A DNA stretch of 64,000 nt, from assembly GCA_001643675.2 (NCBI GenBank), contig LSRY02000054.1, forward strand, positions 62,001-126,000, in the 5' to 3' direction. This document shows, piece by piece, positions 25,801 through 38,695 of this stretch. The translations under genes were made by a program, and so were the position numbers. The notes under the pieces are model-generated. The model ran no database searches. It was not told the DNA's origin and saw nothing but the letters and a program-made list of their open reading frames with translations. The number at the start of each line of letters is the position of its first letter. Positions within the stretch are counted from its first letter, which is position 1. The stretch is from Monocercomonoides exilis. Lineage: Eukaryota > Preaxostyla > Oxymonadida > Polymastigidae.

Positions 25801-28800
25801 CTCTTCGCTCTCCTTCTGCATTGATGGATAATTAGACTGGAACAAATGGACATCTGCATCCACCACAGACATCGACTGTGAACGAGGTGTGTTTCTGACA
25901 GGTGTTGTTTGACTGGACAGGAGTGCAAGAGGAGGAATCTGAAGAGAAGCAACAGAAGGATAGTTGGAACTGCTTGGAGATGTGCCATGGGTGATGGAGA
26001 GGGAGCGATCAAGCATTGTTGATTCTTCTCTTTGAAGTGATATTCCACTTGTTTGATTATTGGATACTCCTTCTTTGAGATGATGTTGTTCATTGCTCAT
26101 ATCTCCATTGGTGTTGTCTTGTATGTTTTGGAATATTCTTCTGAATTTCTCTTCAAATTTTCTGTTTTTGGCTTCTTTTCTTTCTCTCCTTCTTTTCTCC
26201 TTCATTTCCTTTTTCAATCTCTTTTCTTCCCTTTTCCTTTCCTTCTTCTCTCTCTCTTTCTCTTTATCCTTCCCCTTCAATTTCTCCATCCTTTTCTTCT
26301 CTTCATCAACACTTATCCTCTTAATCACAATTGTTCTCTTCTTCTTCCTCTCCTCTGATGACATTTCATCCACTCCATCTTTCTTCTCATATCTCATCTC
26401 TTCTATCGGAGCAAGTGTGCTTTCCATTCCTTTCTCTCTCCCACTCTCTTTCAGATGCCCTGACTTCCTCATCGACAGATGAGGAGTGAAATTCTGCCCA
26501 AAGAGTGTATTTGCATCTGATGAAAGAGAAGGAAAAGAAGAAGAAGCAGAAGAGGAGGAGGAGGAGGAGGAAGATGAAGTTGAACCAGATGTGACTGAAG
26601 ACATAGAGAATGTTGGAGAAGGAAGAGGGGGCATACTTCCGTTGACAGGAGGAGAAGTGGAAGATGTTGGATTGAGTGACAGAGAAGGCACAGAAGATGA
26701 CAGAACACCAAATGAAGGAGAACGAGGCATAGGATGAGTGAAGGTGGACGATAGCAATGGATAGAATGAGACACGAGACGGAGACTCAGAAAGAGATGGG
26801 AAAGAAGAAAAAGAGGAAGAAGAAGGAAGAGAAGAAGGCAAAGTTGAATGAGCATGTGACGAATGACTGGCATTGGAAGTGAAGGGGACAAAAGATTTGA
26901 GAGCAGCAGCGGAGGAGGAGGAAGAAGAAGAAGGATTAACAGCAGAAGGATTAAGAAGTTGAGGAGATGAATGAGAAGGAGTGACATTGTATGACATAGC
27001 AAATGATACAGTGTTTGCTCGTCTGTGTTTTGGATGAGTGAACATCAGAGGAAGAGGAGAAGTTGGAAGGACGTTGATGTTGCCCTTGGGAGAGCGAACA
27101 AGATGGCTGATGTCATTTGATGATGATGCACTGAATGAAGAATGTGTGGATGTTGTTCCAATGACAGGAGGATGAGGACTGCCAGGGTGAGTGACAAAGG
27201 AGACAGCATGTGGGGGCATTGAAAGGAAGGAGGAAGAAGAGGCTGAAAGAGAATAGGAAGGAGAAAGAAGAGGAGAAGCAATGGAGGAAGAAGAGGAAGA
27301 TGAAGAGGAGGAGGAGGAAGAAGAAGAAATAACATTCATTGAAGATTGCCTCCGATGAGTGCGATGTCTTGTTGGTGCCTTTGGTGATGTTGGAGGTAAA
27401 AAATGTTTTTGAGCCAGTTCAGAATAAATAGATGAAGAAAACTGCTGTTTTGATAAGGATTTCATTGGAAGGTGAGTATTCTGATAAAATGAATGCATCT
27501 GATCAGCAAAATGCTCAGTCAACAAGAGAGTGTTTGAAGGGAGTGAACGAGAAGGAGAAGAGGAAAGAGGAAGAGTGGCTGATGAGTTGAAGCGAGGAGA
27601 GCGAACACACAAAAGAGGAGTGAGAGAAGAAGTTTCCAAAGCAGATGAGGAATGAGTATAAATAGAGGAAGAAGAAGATGCAGAAGAGGAGGAGGAAGAA
27701 GAATATGTTGAAGAAGGAGAGTCTGTTTGTGGATAAGGCAATTCATGTGGATGTTCAGGAGATGATTGAGTGAAGACAGAAGGAGAAGCAAATGACTCAG
27801 AAGGAGCAGAGGGTAATGCTGAGCTGAGAGAGAGGTCAGTGAATGAGGCAGATCCCTTTGAATCAGCCTCAGATGAATGAGATCGTTGCTTCTCTTGTAT
27901 CAATGGATGGATCGATATTTCAGACAAATTGCTTTCTTCTGATGCATTTTGTGTGGATAGTGTGGAATGAGAGGATAACGTGGGAACAATAAATTCTCTT
28001 CCTTTTATTTGCTTCTCATTCTGATTGTCTTTTGCTTTATTCATTCTGTTATTTTGATTGATTTCATTGTTCTTATCATCAACTGATGGGATGAGCTTGG
28101 CAGTCTCAAAGACACTTGCAGGAATCAATGCTAATTTTGCTTCTTCTTTCTCTTTCAATTCATTTTTGAGATTCATTTCTTTGTTGTTGTAAAGTTCTGC
28201 TTCATTTTCATTAACATTTTTGTTATCTTTTGATAGCTTTTCAATTGCCTTCAGAATAGAATTAGGCGATCGATGTCTTTTGTGATGCTTTGAACTAGCA
28301 TTTGAGTGATGTCTCTTCTTCTCTTCTTTCTCCTTTTCTTTCTCTTTTCCTTTTCTTTCTTGTTTGTCTTGTTTGTCCTTCTTTCCTTTTGGACTTGTTT
28401 TATCTTCATCTTCCTTTTTCTCGCTTTTCAACTTATCTTCTTCAGCTTTTTCTTTTTCTTTCTCTTTCTCTTCATCTCCTTCTAAAGCATGATGATTATG
28501 TCTATGTTCATGATTATCTGACTTCTTTCGTGTCTCATTCTTCATCGACATCTTTCTCTTCTTAATCTTCTTCTTCTCTTTTTCTTCTTCTCCTTCTTCT
28601 CCTTCTTTCTTTCCATCAACTTCTTCTTTTGCTTCTTTTGATTCTTTATCTTCTTTATCTTCTCTTTCTTTCTCCTTTCTGCTTGTTCCTGCTTTTGATC
28701 GAGTGTGCTTAGAAGATGTGTGATGAATGGATTGTCTTCTGTTTGAGTGATGTTGTGTCTCATTCACTCCATCTGATGTTGTTCTGTTTGAAACTGACTC

Positions 28801-31800
28801 AACATTTGGAATGGTATCTGTGGCTGATGTTGTATTGTCTCCAACTTTGAGTGTGGTTGCTGTTGCACTCGAAGAAGAAGAAGAAGAAGCAGAAGCAGAA
28901 GAAGAAGATGATGATGATACAGCTGTTGAGGCTGTTGATATTGCCTTCTTCACTTTTGGTATGCTGTCACGATGTGTTGAGTGTGTGTGATGTTTTGTTG
29001 GACTTGTCAGATTGCTTTTCTCTTTCTTTTCATTTTGATTGGATTCTCCTGTTGTTTTATCTTTCTCTTTTTCTTTTTCCTTTTCTTTTGTTTTTCTTTT
29101 CTCTCTTTTCTTTCTTTCTGCTCTTCTTCTTTCTTTCTCCTTATCTTTCTCCTTCTCCTTCTCCTTTTCATTGATTCTTTCCTTTGCTTTTTCCTTTTCC
29201 CTCTCTTTAACCTTCTCCTTCTCTTTCTCTCTTTCTTTCTCTTTCTCTTTCTCTCTTCCTGTTTTGTGCATATTCAGTTCCTTCATCCTCCTTCTGCTGC
29301 CACGTGGATGCAATTGCAGTCTTGTCAGCTGTTTCTGCTTCGACTTCCTCGTCTTGTGATGGAGCAACCTCTGCTTCTTAATCTCTGCTGCTGACTCTTC
29401 AAACAGCTTCTGTCCTCTTTTGATTCTGGCTGCTCTGATGTCTTCACTCACATCCTCCATCCCAATGTTCTTTGTCGGAAATCTTGCTTCTCTGTTCTCA
29501 AAATACTCTGTTGTCACTTCATCTCCTTCGAATCCTGGCAGAAATACAGGCTCACAATCATAAACAGTCTCCCACTCAACTCCTGCAAAGAATGAATGTC
29601 TTTTAATCTCTTCTGCTCCATGGCTGCCAGGCACCATCTCATTCAGCTCATCTCCTTCCCCTTCTCCTTCTCCTCCACTTCTATTCCCATTCCCATTCAC
29701 CACATCATTCGAACCTAATCTCTTGTCTGGGTCCTTGTTGAGCAGACCAAGCAGCAGTTCAATTGCCTCGTCTGATGTCTCTTCGGGAAGTAGAGACAAA
29801 TCCACATCCTTCTTCAGAATGTTGTCAAATACCTGGTCTCGTGTTTCTGCATTGAATGGAGTGATTCCAGTGAGCATCTCATAGAAGATGATACCCACAG
29901 CCCACCAGTCCAATGCAAATGTCATTGCACTCTCTCCCATCGTGATCACTTCTGGTGCAATATAATCAGGTGTCCCTATGATATGTACTCCTGATGACTG
30001 CTTGTTATTCTCCTCTTGTTCTTGTGGCTGCTCTGTCACCTGTTCATTCTCTTCTTGTTCCTGTTGCATTTCATCTCCTTCAACCTCTTCATCTCCTTCA
30101 TTGTTGTCTATTGCTTCATTATTCTCTCCATTGAAAGATGCCTCTCCTTCAAATGCTTCTTGTTTCTCTTGTTGAATGTGTTGATCCTCTCCTTCATTTT
30201 GAATAAGATCTGATGGAATATCTTTTTCATTCAATAAGTTTTGTGAGTTGTGCAAAGAAGTATTTTCTGATTGAGGAATATTCGATAATTCAGCCGTATT
30301 CATCTGTTGTTCTATTATTCCTACTTCTCCTGTCTGAATGCTTGTCTGACTGTTATTCTCTTCAGATGTTTGTTGAACATTCAATTCATTTGTTCCATCT
30401 TCTTTCTCTTTTCCTTCAAAACCCAATAATGTTGTATTGTTATTGTTATTATTGTTATTCTCATCTGATTGTTTTGGTGTAGATGGCAATGAAGTCACCA
30501 CCCCCAACACACTTCCTTTGATTTCGACTGATTCATCCACACTTCCCAGTTCATTTGAAGAGAAAGCAAAAGAGATTGAATGTTTTCCTTGTTCTGTGCC
30601 ATTCCCAGTCTGATCCATTCCAATCAGCCCATTTGATGATGAAGTCAGATAAGTTGTGGGAGAAAGAGGAGGAAAGACTACAGAAGAGGCAGTTGTGTGT
30701 ATATGTGAAGAAAACACAGGAAATACATCAGAAACAGAAGATGCATCAGATATGAATGAAGATGTGGATGAAGATTCTTTTAAAAGGTTGACTGATTCTT
30801 GTCTCTCTAAAGTGTTCACACCTTCTTCTTCTTTGACAGAAACAGAAGGAGAAACAGAAGAGGAAGGAGAAGGGGTGGGAGAAGGAGAGGAAGAAGCAGA
30901 GGCAGAAGAAGAGGAAGAAAGAGATGATGGAATGTGAGGAGGAGTTGGATGATGAGGTGAGCGAGGGCTGTTTTGATTGCTGCTACGAGGTGTTGGAATG
31001 CCAGAGGAGTTGTGTGAATTGAAGGGTGAAACAGGAGGAAGTTGAGATGAAATGAAAAGAGAGTTGGAAGAGGAGTGAGATGGTGAATAACATGCAGAGG
31101 AAGAAGAAGATGATGATGACGATGATGAAGTGAAAGAAGAAGAAGAAGAAGAATTCAGAAATGTTACAGAAGAAGTTTCTGAAGAAGAAGGAGGAAATTG
31201 AAAAGTCTGTTCGTGTTTTGGTGAAGAGAAGAGATTTGGTACATTAGAAGACAAACCAGGTGGAGTGAGTGGATGGCGAGGAAGGCGCTGTGGCTGAGGG
31301 GCAGCTAATGAAGAGCTGGATGAATCTTTCACCATCTGCTGAGATGCCATGGAAGATGGAGTGATTCTGCTGAATGATCTACTCCTGTGCATTCTGAATG
31401 ACTCGTTCGATCCTCCTCCTCCTTCTTTGATATCTGCTCCAATCTTCCCCTTTCTCCTTTCTTTCATCATCAGCTCCTCTTCAAATCCTCTTCTGGAAAC
31501 ACTCTTCTGTCTGGGTGTCTGTGTCTGTGTGTGTGTGGGAGAGGATGATGAGATTGGGAGTGGGGCAGGTGTATTTCTTCTGGAGGTGGATCTTCTGCTG
31601 TGCTGGCCAGATGAGACAGCAGAGGAAGGAGACAGAGGATGAGGTGGAGACTGAGGAGAAGGCGGATCGAATGTGAATTCAACATAGTTTGGGGAGTTTA
31701 ATGATGCAATGGATGAAGAGAAGCCACCAAGTGAAGGAGTGATGATGGAGAGGATGGGCCTTTTCTTCATTCCTCCTGGCTTGTTCTGTGTGTTTGATGA

Positions 31801-34800
31801 GGAAAGAGCACCAGAAGAGGAAGGAGTGATGGAGAGAGAGGAAGGAGTGACCGAACCAAGTGCTGGAGAAGGAGAGCGAGAAGATCGCTTTGATGAAAAA
31901 GAATATGAATTGGAAGAAGAAGAAGAAGAAGAAGTTGAAGAAGAAGATGATGATGAAGTATTTGTAAATGATTGATTTGGTTGTTGTGATTGGAGCGTGG
32001 ATGTGGCTGTGGATGTGGATGAATTAGCAGTTGAAGCGGAAGAAGAAGATGAGGAAAATGATGAAGAGGAAGAAGTTGAAGTGGATGAATTATGAGCCAA
32101 AGGAGAAGGGCCAGGGGAGACAGAACGTGCCTGTTTGGGAGGGGAAGGGTTAGAGAGAAGTGGAGAAGACACATTCTGAGTGGAAGATGGGGGAGTGTGT
32201 GATGATCGCAGGGAAGAGACAGAAGAATGAGAACGTTTGAGAGAAGAAAGAGAAGAAGAGGATGAGATGGAAGAGAGGGATGAAGTGTTTGGCGTGTGAG
32301 AAGTGAAAGAGGAAGAAGAAGAAGAAGAAGAGGAGGAAGAGGAGGAGGAGGGGGGAATTGGAGGGAGAGGAGAAGAAGTGGATGAAGGGACAGAGAGATT
32401 AGAACTGGAATGGAAATGAAATGAATGAAGATGTGGTGAAGATGAAGCAGAAGAGGATGAAGATGATTGTTCAGAAGATGGAAAAGAGGAGGAGGAAGAA
32501 GAAGAAATTGGAAATTGAGAAGAAGGAGAAAGAGGGAGAGGAACAGGAGGGAGAGGAGCAGGAGCAGTGACAGATGCGCGTGAGTGAGAGAGAGGAGGAG
32601 TGGGAGAGTTGTGAGAGGAGGAGATGGAAGAGCGAGAAGGAGAATCACTCGAAGTAGGATGAAGTGGAGAGGGAGTTCTGATGGAAGAGGAAGGAGAAGA
32701 GGAAGGAGTGGGTGTGGATGAGAATGAAGAGGAGGAGGAGGAGGAAGAGGAAGAAGAGGAAGAAGAAGAAGATGGATTGTGACATGGTTGAAATGAAGTG
32801 GCTCTGATTGAAGGGGGAACATGAGGAAAGCAATAAGAGGTGGAAGAAGAGGAAGAGGAAGAGGAAGATGAAGATGAAGAGGAAGAAGAGGAAGAGGAAG
32901 AAGAAGAAGAAGAAGAAGAAGCATGTGATGTGGAGATGTGATAAAACCCTTCTCTTTCATCTTTGGCTGAAGGATGCACAATTTGAGGAGTGGATATAGT
33001 TGCTTTGACTGTGTTCTGTTGAGATGTATTGGAAGATTGATTATTCGAAGAAGAAGAAGAAGAAGAAGAAGAAGAATTAGAAGAATTAGAAGAAGAGAAG
33101 GAGGAAGAGGAAGAGGAAGATGATGAATTAGAAGATGAATTAGAAGAAGAAGAAGAACAGTTATTCATCAGAGGAGAGTGAGAAGGAGAGGTAGATGAAG
33201 AAGCGATGGTATCAAAGAATGCACCAGATGAGTAGTTGAAAGAAGAATACTGATGAAATGGAGTGGGAGCAAGGGGAGTGGTGAAGATGGTGGTTGGCTG
33301 GTATGTTGATGGCCTCATGTTGAGTGTGTCTTCTTTGTCTGACTCAAACATCGATGTGGATGAATTAACAGCAGTAGAAGAGGAAAGAGATGAAGAAGAG
33401 GAGGAAAGAGAAGAAGAGGAGGAGGAAGAGGAAGTTGAAGAAGAAGTTAAAGAAGAAGATGATGTAGCAGACTTCAATGGAAGAGAAACAGCCATCTGAT
33501 GTGAATGGAGTGTGCCATTCTCTTCTTCTTCTTCTTCTTCTTCTTCTTCTTCTTCTTCTTTTCTGTCAGAAAGTGCTGTGTGTGAATCAGATCTGAAAGT
33601 GTTATTTCTCTTCTTCTTGTCAAACTGGAGTGAGACACATGAACCAGAGTGATCAGTCGTGTCTTGTTCGATTGTCTGAACAGAGACAGCTGGAGATGGG
33701 AAGGCAGATGAAGGCTCAGATGACACAGCTGCGGATGATGTTAAGGGAGAGTGTGTTTTGGATGATGGAGTTAAAGTTGATGAAGAAGTGGAGGAAGAGG
33801 AAGAAGAAGATGATGATGATAACGAAGATGAAGATGCAGATGATGTAGTTGTTGCAAGTGTCTTAATGGTCATCACAGGAGATATCTTTGGAGTGGAAGG
33901 AGGAGTTGATGAAGGAGACGAAATAGTATCTTTCAGCCTGTTGTGTGAGTCAGAAGGTTTCAAAGAGTCCATTTTAGATGAAGAAACACTCTCCAACTGA
34001 TCATTTGCCTCAGATGTTGTCTGGTGGATGTCTGAATAAGAGTTAGATCTGCTTCTTGTCTGCTCAGAGACAAAAGAGGAGAGCGAATGAACTGATCCTG
34101 TGTGTGCATCAGATGTGACGGTGGCTGTGGAGTTCGATGGAGAAGAGGCAGAGAAAGAGAGAGAGAGAGGAAGATGAGGCACAGACATTGGAACCATCTT
34201 GTGTGTGTGTTCAGTGTCGAATGAGAATGCCATGTCTGAATGTTTGCTGAGCGGAATATGCTCAGGAACTGATGACTCACTCATTCGACGTGTGGTAACT
34301 TTGCTCTTTTTGTGGTGTTTTCTCAAATTTCTCTGGTTTGATCGCTTTTGATGGCTTCCTTTCTTGTCTTGTTTGGTTGAGCCTTCCTCATCTTCACCCT
34401 CATCCTCATATTCTTCTTCGTCGTCGTCGTCTTCGTCTTCTTCCTCCTCTTCCTCTTCCTCTTTGAATTCATCAACTGTCTCATTCTCTTCCTTCAATCG
34501 TTTGCTCTCATCATCATCTTCATCTGCCTCTTCTTCATTTTCTTCTTCATTCTCCTCATTCTCTTCTTGCACAGTGTGTGGACAGCTCTGTTGTGTGTCT
34601 GCAGATTCAGATAATGTTGACGATGTTGATGTTTCAGTCAGAGAGTGTTGCAGATGAAGTGATGAAGGAGGAATGAGTTGCTTGAAAGGAAGAGTTGCCT
34701 CAAATGGATGAGCAGATGAGTTACCAATTAAACAAGAATTGGCACTAGCTTCATCTCCTCCTACTTTAATTTGTGTCCGAACATCAGACAAAGAAGAAGA

Positions 34801-36924
34801 GGATGAATTGGCTAAAAGACTGTTTGGTGACTCCTTCTGAGGATTCGGAGCATCAACAGCAGAAGGAGAAGGAGAAGCAGCAGAAGAAGAGATAGACAGA
34901 CGAGAAGGTGAAGTGAATGAGTTTGGAGTGTTACCAGGAGAAGGCGAATGAGTGAGGGAGAGGGAGAAAGATGATTGAGTGACCAATTGAGATCGATTGG
35001 CTATTGGTGACTGAATGTGTGGCTGTTGGTTGGTTGAAGCAGGAGAGCCAGAAACAGAGTGATGAGAAGAAGAAGAAGAGGAAGAGGAAGGAGAATGAGA
35101 GGGAGTGGATGAGTTCTGGAGGACAGAAGAGAGAGAAGCCAAAGAGGAAGCAGGATGTGGTGTGTGTGAGCGAGGGGATGAGGCAGGAGAGCTTAGAGGA
35201 GAAGAAGAGGATGAAGTGTTTGGCTGTTTGACAGGCAGATTCTCAAAGGAAGGAGGAGTCATCGAAGGCGAAGGAGAAAGAGAAGAGCGGATGAAGTTGA
35301 GGACAGGAGAATCGAAGTGCCTGAAGGAGGAGCGAGGTTGATGGTGAATGCGGTTGGCAGAGGAAGGAGAAGGAGAAGGCGAAGGAGAAGGCATCCGATG
35401 AGAAGAAGAACTGATTGGTGTGTGGTGACGAGATGTTGAGTCTTTGTTCTCTTTGTCCTTCTCCTTCTCTGATCCTCTTTCTCTCTCTCTCTCAATTGAT
35501 CTGTTGCTCTCACGTGAAGTTGAAGATGGATGCGTATGTGATGCACAGGTCTCTGAATCATTCACAGATGACTCTAATTCATTCATCAGCTCCCTGTGCT
35601 TCTTCACCGTTGTTGGAGATAGAAGGCCACGTGAAAGGTTGTCACATCCTGCTTGGCTGGACTCTTCGCCATCTGTTGTGTTCACTTCAGCATCTGTTCT
35701 GTTCTCCACTCCATTTTCTCTCTCGTTGCTGGGCATTCGCTGTTCTTCTCCTTCTGAATAGCTCCCTTCATCCATCTCCATGTCTGTCTCTGGATAGGCC
35801 TCCTCTTCTTCCTGCTCGCCATGCACATTCTTCCAAAATGCAGGCACAGACAATCCAAAGTCAGTCAGCCTCAGATGCCCATCTTCGCCAATCAAGATGT
35901 TATCTGGCTTTAAATCACAGTGGATGATGGCGTGCCGGTGGAGGAAGTCAACAGCAAGCACTATTTCTGCCAAGTATTGTTTGGCCACGTGCTCTTCAAA
36001 GCATCCAAATGACACAAGAAGTGAGAACAGATCCCCTCCTGGCTGAAATTCACTTACAAGATAAAAATTCTCTTTTGTCTGAAATGAACAGGCCAAAGGT
36101 ACAATGAAATCGGTTCTGACTTCTCGTTCTTCTTTAACATCTTCTTCATCTTCTCCGTCTTGTAATCTTTTTGTTTTGCTCCCATCTAAAGTCCGCGCCT
36201 CAACGGATAATGACGCCAAAATTTCATATTCCAATATTAGACGCTTTTGAACTTTAGCTTCGGTCATGGAAGAACGCTTAAGCACCTTCATGGCATAAAG
36301 CCTGGTTTTCTTCTTTTTGATTATTTCTTCTTTCGCTTTCTCCTTTTCTTTTTCTTTCGTTTTGCTAAATAATCCTTTATTAGATTCTCTTTGCGACGTC
36401 CATCTTTGAAGTTGCCTGGCGGGTCTCACCAATAAAACACGCCCATACGCGCCAGCGGTAATTGGTTTTATAATTTCAAAATCGGCAAGCGTAAAAATTG
36501 GAGGAGGAGGAAGCGGAGGAGGTGGTTTTTTAGCTTCAACGCCTGGTGAATGTGAAGGTGAAGTATTTTGGCTCGTTACAGGTTGGGGAGATGATGACGG
36601 TGATGGAGAAGTATTTTCTTTTGCTTTTTCTTGTTTTTTAGTATTTTCCTCATTATCAGAAGATTTCTCAAGTTGATCATCTCTTTCTTCGAGTTGAGGT
36701 GGAGAAAACTTCTTTTCTCCACGTTGAAGAGAATCTTCATTTCCATTAGTTCTGTGAAGATTTTTGAAAAGCAAATTTAATTTTCATTAAATATGAAAAG
36801 TTAACATGGGTGAAATAAAATAATTTCTTAAATCATCATAAAGACAAAGATAATTTTCATACGATTCGCTAGGAGTGAGTTCATAATTAATTTTCTCACC
36901 CTCAAGCTTTGTAAGCTGGCTCAT
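7867..36924 (-). CDS. Giant Greatwall/MAST/Rim15-type AGC Ser/Thr kinase
   Basis: Predicted Ser/Thr kinase of about 9,650 aa, stop TGA at 7867-7869. A Pro-rich N-terminus precedes the kinase N-lobe (from about residue 105: glycine loop ITAGAYGRV, Lys in YAMKVLKR about 175). The catalytic loop is IIHCDLKPDN (about 298) and the metal site is LTDFGLS (about 319). About 1,960 mostly Ser-rich residues follow, then GTPDYIAPE (about 2,280), LDWWAVGIIFYEMLTGITPF and an AGC tail YFENREARFP (about 2,440). A long insert between DFG and APE is the hallmark of Greatwall/MASTL, and the C-lobe resembles that family. The remaining ~7,200 residues are disordered: poly-Ser, Lys/Glu and Asp/Glu blocks. No ATG precedes the ATP-site Lys in the main exon, so a first exon at 36863-36924 (or 36806-36924) is joined in phase. 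Greatwall-family kinases restrain PP2A-B55 at mitosis; that role here is inference. Confidence 0.85.
12289..12500 (-). other. Acidic Asp/Glu block in the giant kinase tail
   Basis: About 70 codons, around residues 8,105-8,175, encode almost only Glu and Asp with scattered Tyr and Thr. Immediately C-terminal, around residue 8,200, is a rare ordered-looking stretch (KYISLFDNKNRVGTIRIPF) followed by VARKEQMGGTLRQRIIGQM. Acidic tracts of this kind often bind basic partners, but no function can be assigned. Confidence 0.6.
21568..21672. repeat. (GAA)n microsatellite encoding poly-Ser
   Basis: About 35 uninterrupted GAA units on +, read as TCT Ser codons on -, at about residues 5,047-5,082 of the giant kinase. 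It is the longest pure triplet run in the gene and is likely length-polymorphic. Many shorter TCT/TCC/TCA runs occur throughout the same gene. Confidence 0.85.
36752..36862 (-). other. Predicted intron in the giant kinase gene
   Basis: On the - strand the ATG at 36922-36924 opens a frame (MSQLTKLEGEKINYELTPSE) that is in the same phase as the kinase exon but is separated from it by TAA and TGA. A shared acceptor CTTCACAG ends at 36752. Two donors restore phase: GTATGA at 36862 (111-bp intron, exon 1 of 62 nt) and GTTAAC at 36805 (54-bp intron, exon 1 of 119 nt). I prefer GTATGA because it resembles the GTATGT donor known from trichomonads; the alternative exon text is also protein-like. An in-frame TAA lies upstream of the ATG. 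Confidence 0.6.
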
Positions 36925-37205
36925 TTGAACAAATAAAGAACTCTCCCCAAAAAATTATGTGTGATCTTTGTTCCGTAATAAGTAAATAAGTTTTGAGTTC
37001 GTTCAATTACAAAATAACGAAAAACAAATGTTTATTAAAAATTCTATTCCATTCATTTATGTATTGAAAATTGAAATAATTTTATCAATTGTCCAGTTTT
37101 GAGAAAATTGAAAAAAATGAAATAAAATTGGGTAATTTTCGATCGGTTTTTATTGTTGTAAAATCCTGTTTTCCCAAAAGCCGATTGCCATACGGCCCCC
37201 AAAAA
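36925..37205. promoter_or_regulatory. Shared divergent promoter region of the two kinase genes
   Basis: 281 bp separate the start codons of the two divergent kinase genes, so both promoters must lie here or inside the first exons. No TATA box or clear initiator stands out. The string CCCCAAAAAAT occurs near both starts on the same strand (about 36945 and 37195). Whether it is functional is unknown. Confidence 0.5.
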
Positions 37206-38663
37206 ATGGAACAGTATACAAGAGATCGCATGATAGGGCGTGGCAATTATGGATGCGCTTGGCTTGTACATCGGAAATCTGACAATGCACCATTTGTTCT
37301 GAAGGAAATTCCTTTGCATGGCTTGTCTGAAAAAGAAAAAGCAGATACAAAAAATGAAGTTGCAATTCTATCGAGTGTATCACATCCGAATATTGTGAAA
37401 ATGCACGAAAATTTCATTTCCAAAGGAGCTCTTTGTATTATTATGGATTATTGCGATGGAGGTGACTTAAATACCGTTATTAAAGCAATGAAAGGAAGAC
37501 CAATTAGCGAAAGGCAAATTTTGGATTGGTTTTTGCAATTGTGTTTGGCGGTCAAGCATTTACATGAGAGAAATATCATTCATAGAGATCTGAAATCTCA
37601 AAATGTGTTTTTGACTCACAAGCGCAGGGTTGTCAAGTTGGGTGATTTTGGAATTGCTAAATTGCTTGGCAGTAAAACAAAATTTACCCACACGTCCGTT
37701 GGAACTCCGTATTATTTGTCTCCTGAGATATGTGAAGATGGAGGTTACAATGCAAAAGCAGATATTTGGTCACTTGGTTGTCTCCTTTACGAAATGGCGA
37801 CTCAACAGCATCCATTTGATGGACAAAGCCTTCCTTCTTTGATGATGAAAATAGTTAAAGCACAATATAAGCCTCTTCCAAATGATCTTTATTCACCATC
37901 TTTACAAAGTTTGGTTGCACTAATGCTTCAGAAAAACCCAAATGATCGCCCCACAATTCAGCAAATTATCAAACTTCCAATAATTCAAAAACGAATTCAG
38001 ATTTTGCTTTCACCTGAAATTGTGAAGGTGGAGAACAGAAAAATGCCTCAACGTTCAAGTTCGTCTTCATCTTCAACTGAAAGAACTTCTTCTCATTCTG
38101 ACGAAAAGAAACCAAGCGAAAAATCAACAAATGATGATGAATTGCCCCCTCTTCTTGCTTCAGATACGTCTCCGCCACAGAAAGACAAGCTGAAATCTGC
38201 TCAACATTCAAGTGTTTCTTCAACCTCATCATCATCATCAGCTTCTTCTTCTTCTTCTTCTTCTGCTTCTTCAACTTTTCAAGCACGCAACTTTGTGTCA
38301 GCTTCTGATGATATGCCTCATCGACGACTGGAAGAGCTGAGACAGCTGAGGAAAGAACAAAAATTGAGAGAAAAAGGGTTGATTGAGCATGACAATATGA
38401 ATGGAATTAATGAAGGTGAGAGAAAGAAGAAAGAGCAAACAAAAGGAAGAGCTGTTTCTGCTTCTCCAATGAGATTGGTTATAACTTCAAAGGAAACATC
38501 ATCATCATCTACACCTTCCTCTCCTTCTTCTCCTTCTTCTCATCCTCTTTCTTTTCCTGCTGAAATATCAACACCAACTGGAACATCAAAAGCGTTACAG
38601 AAATCTTTATCACCTCCACCAAGAATAAGACAAAATTCTTCATCTTCTTCTTCCTCTTCCTCT

Positions 38664-38695
<32 letters not shown>

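Noticed and set aside
31767-32981. 404-codon frame rich in Leu/Pro on the - strand inside the giant kinase gene.
   Set aside because: It is the shifted-frame shadow of TCT/TCC/CCT Ser-Pro codons of the kinase tail. Many similar Leu-, Lys- or Glu-only frames across 7.9-36.7 kb have the same cause.
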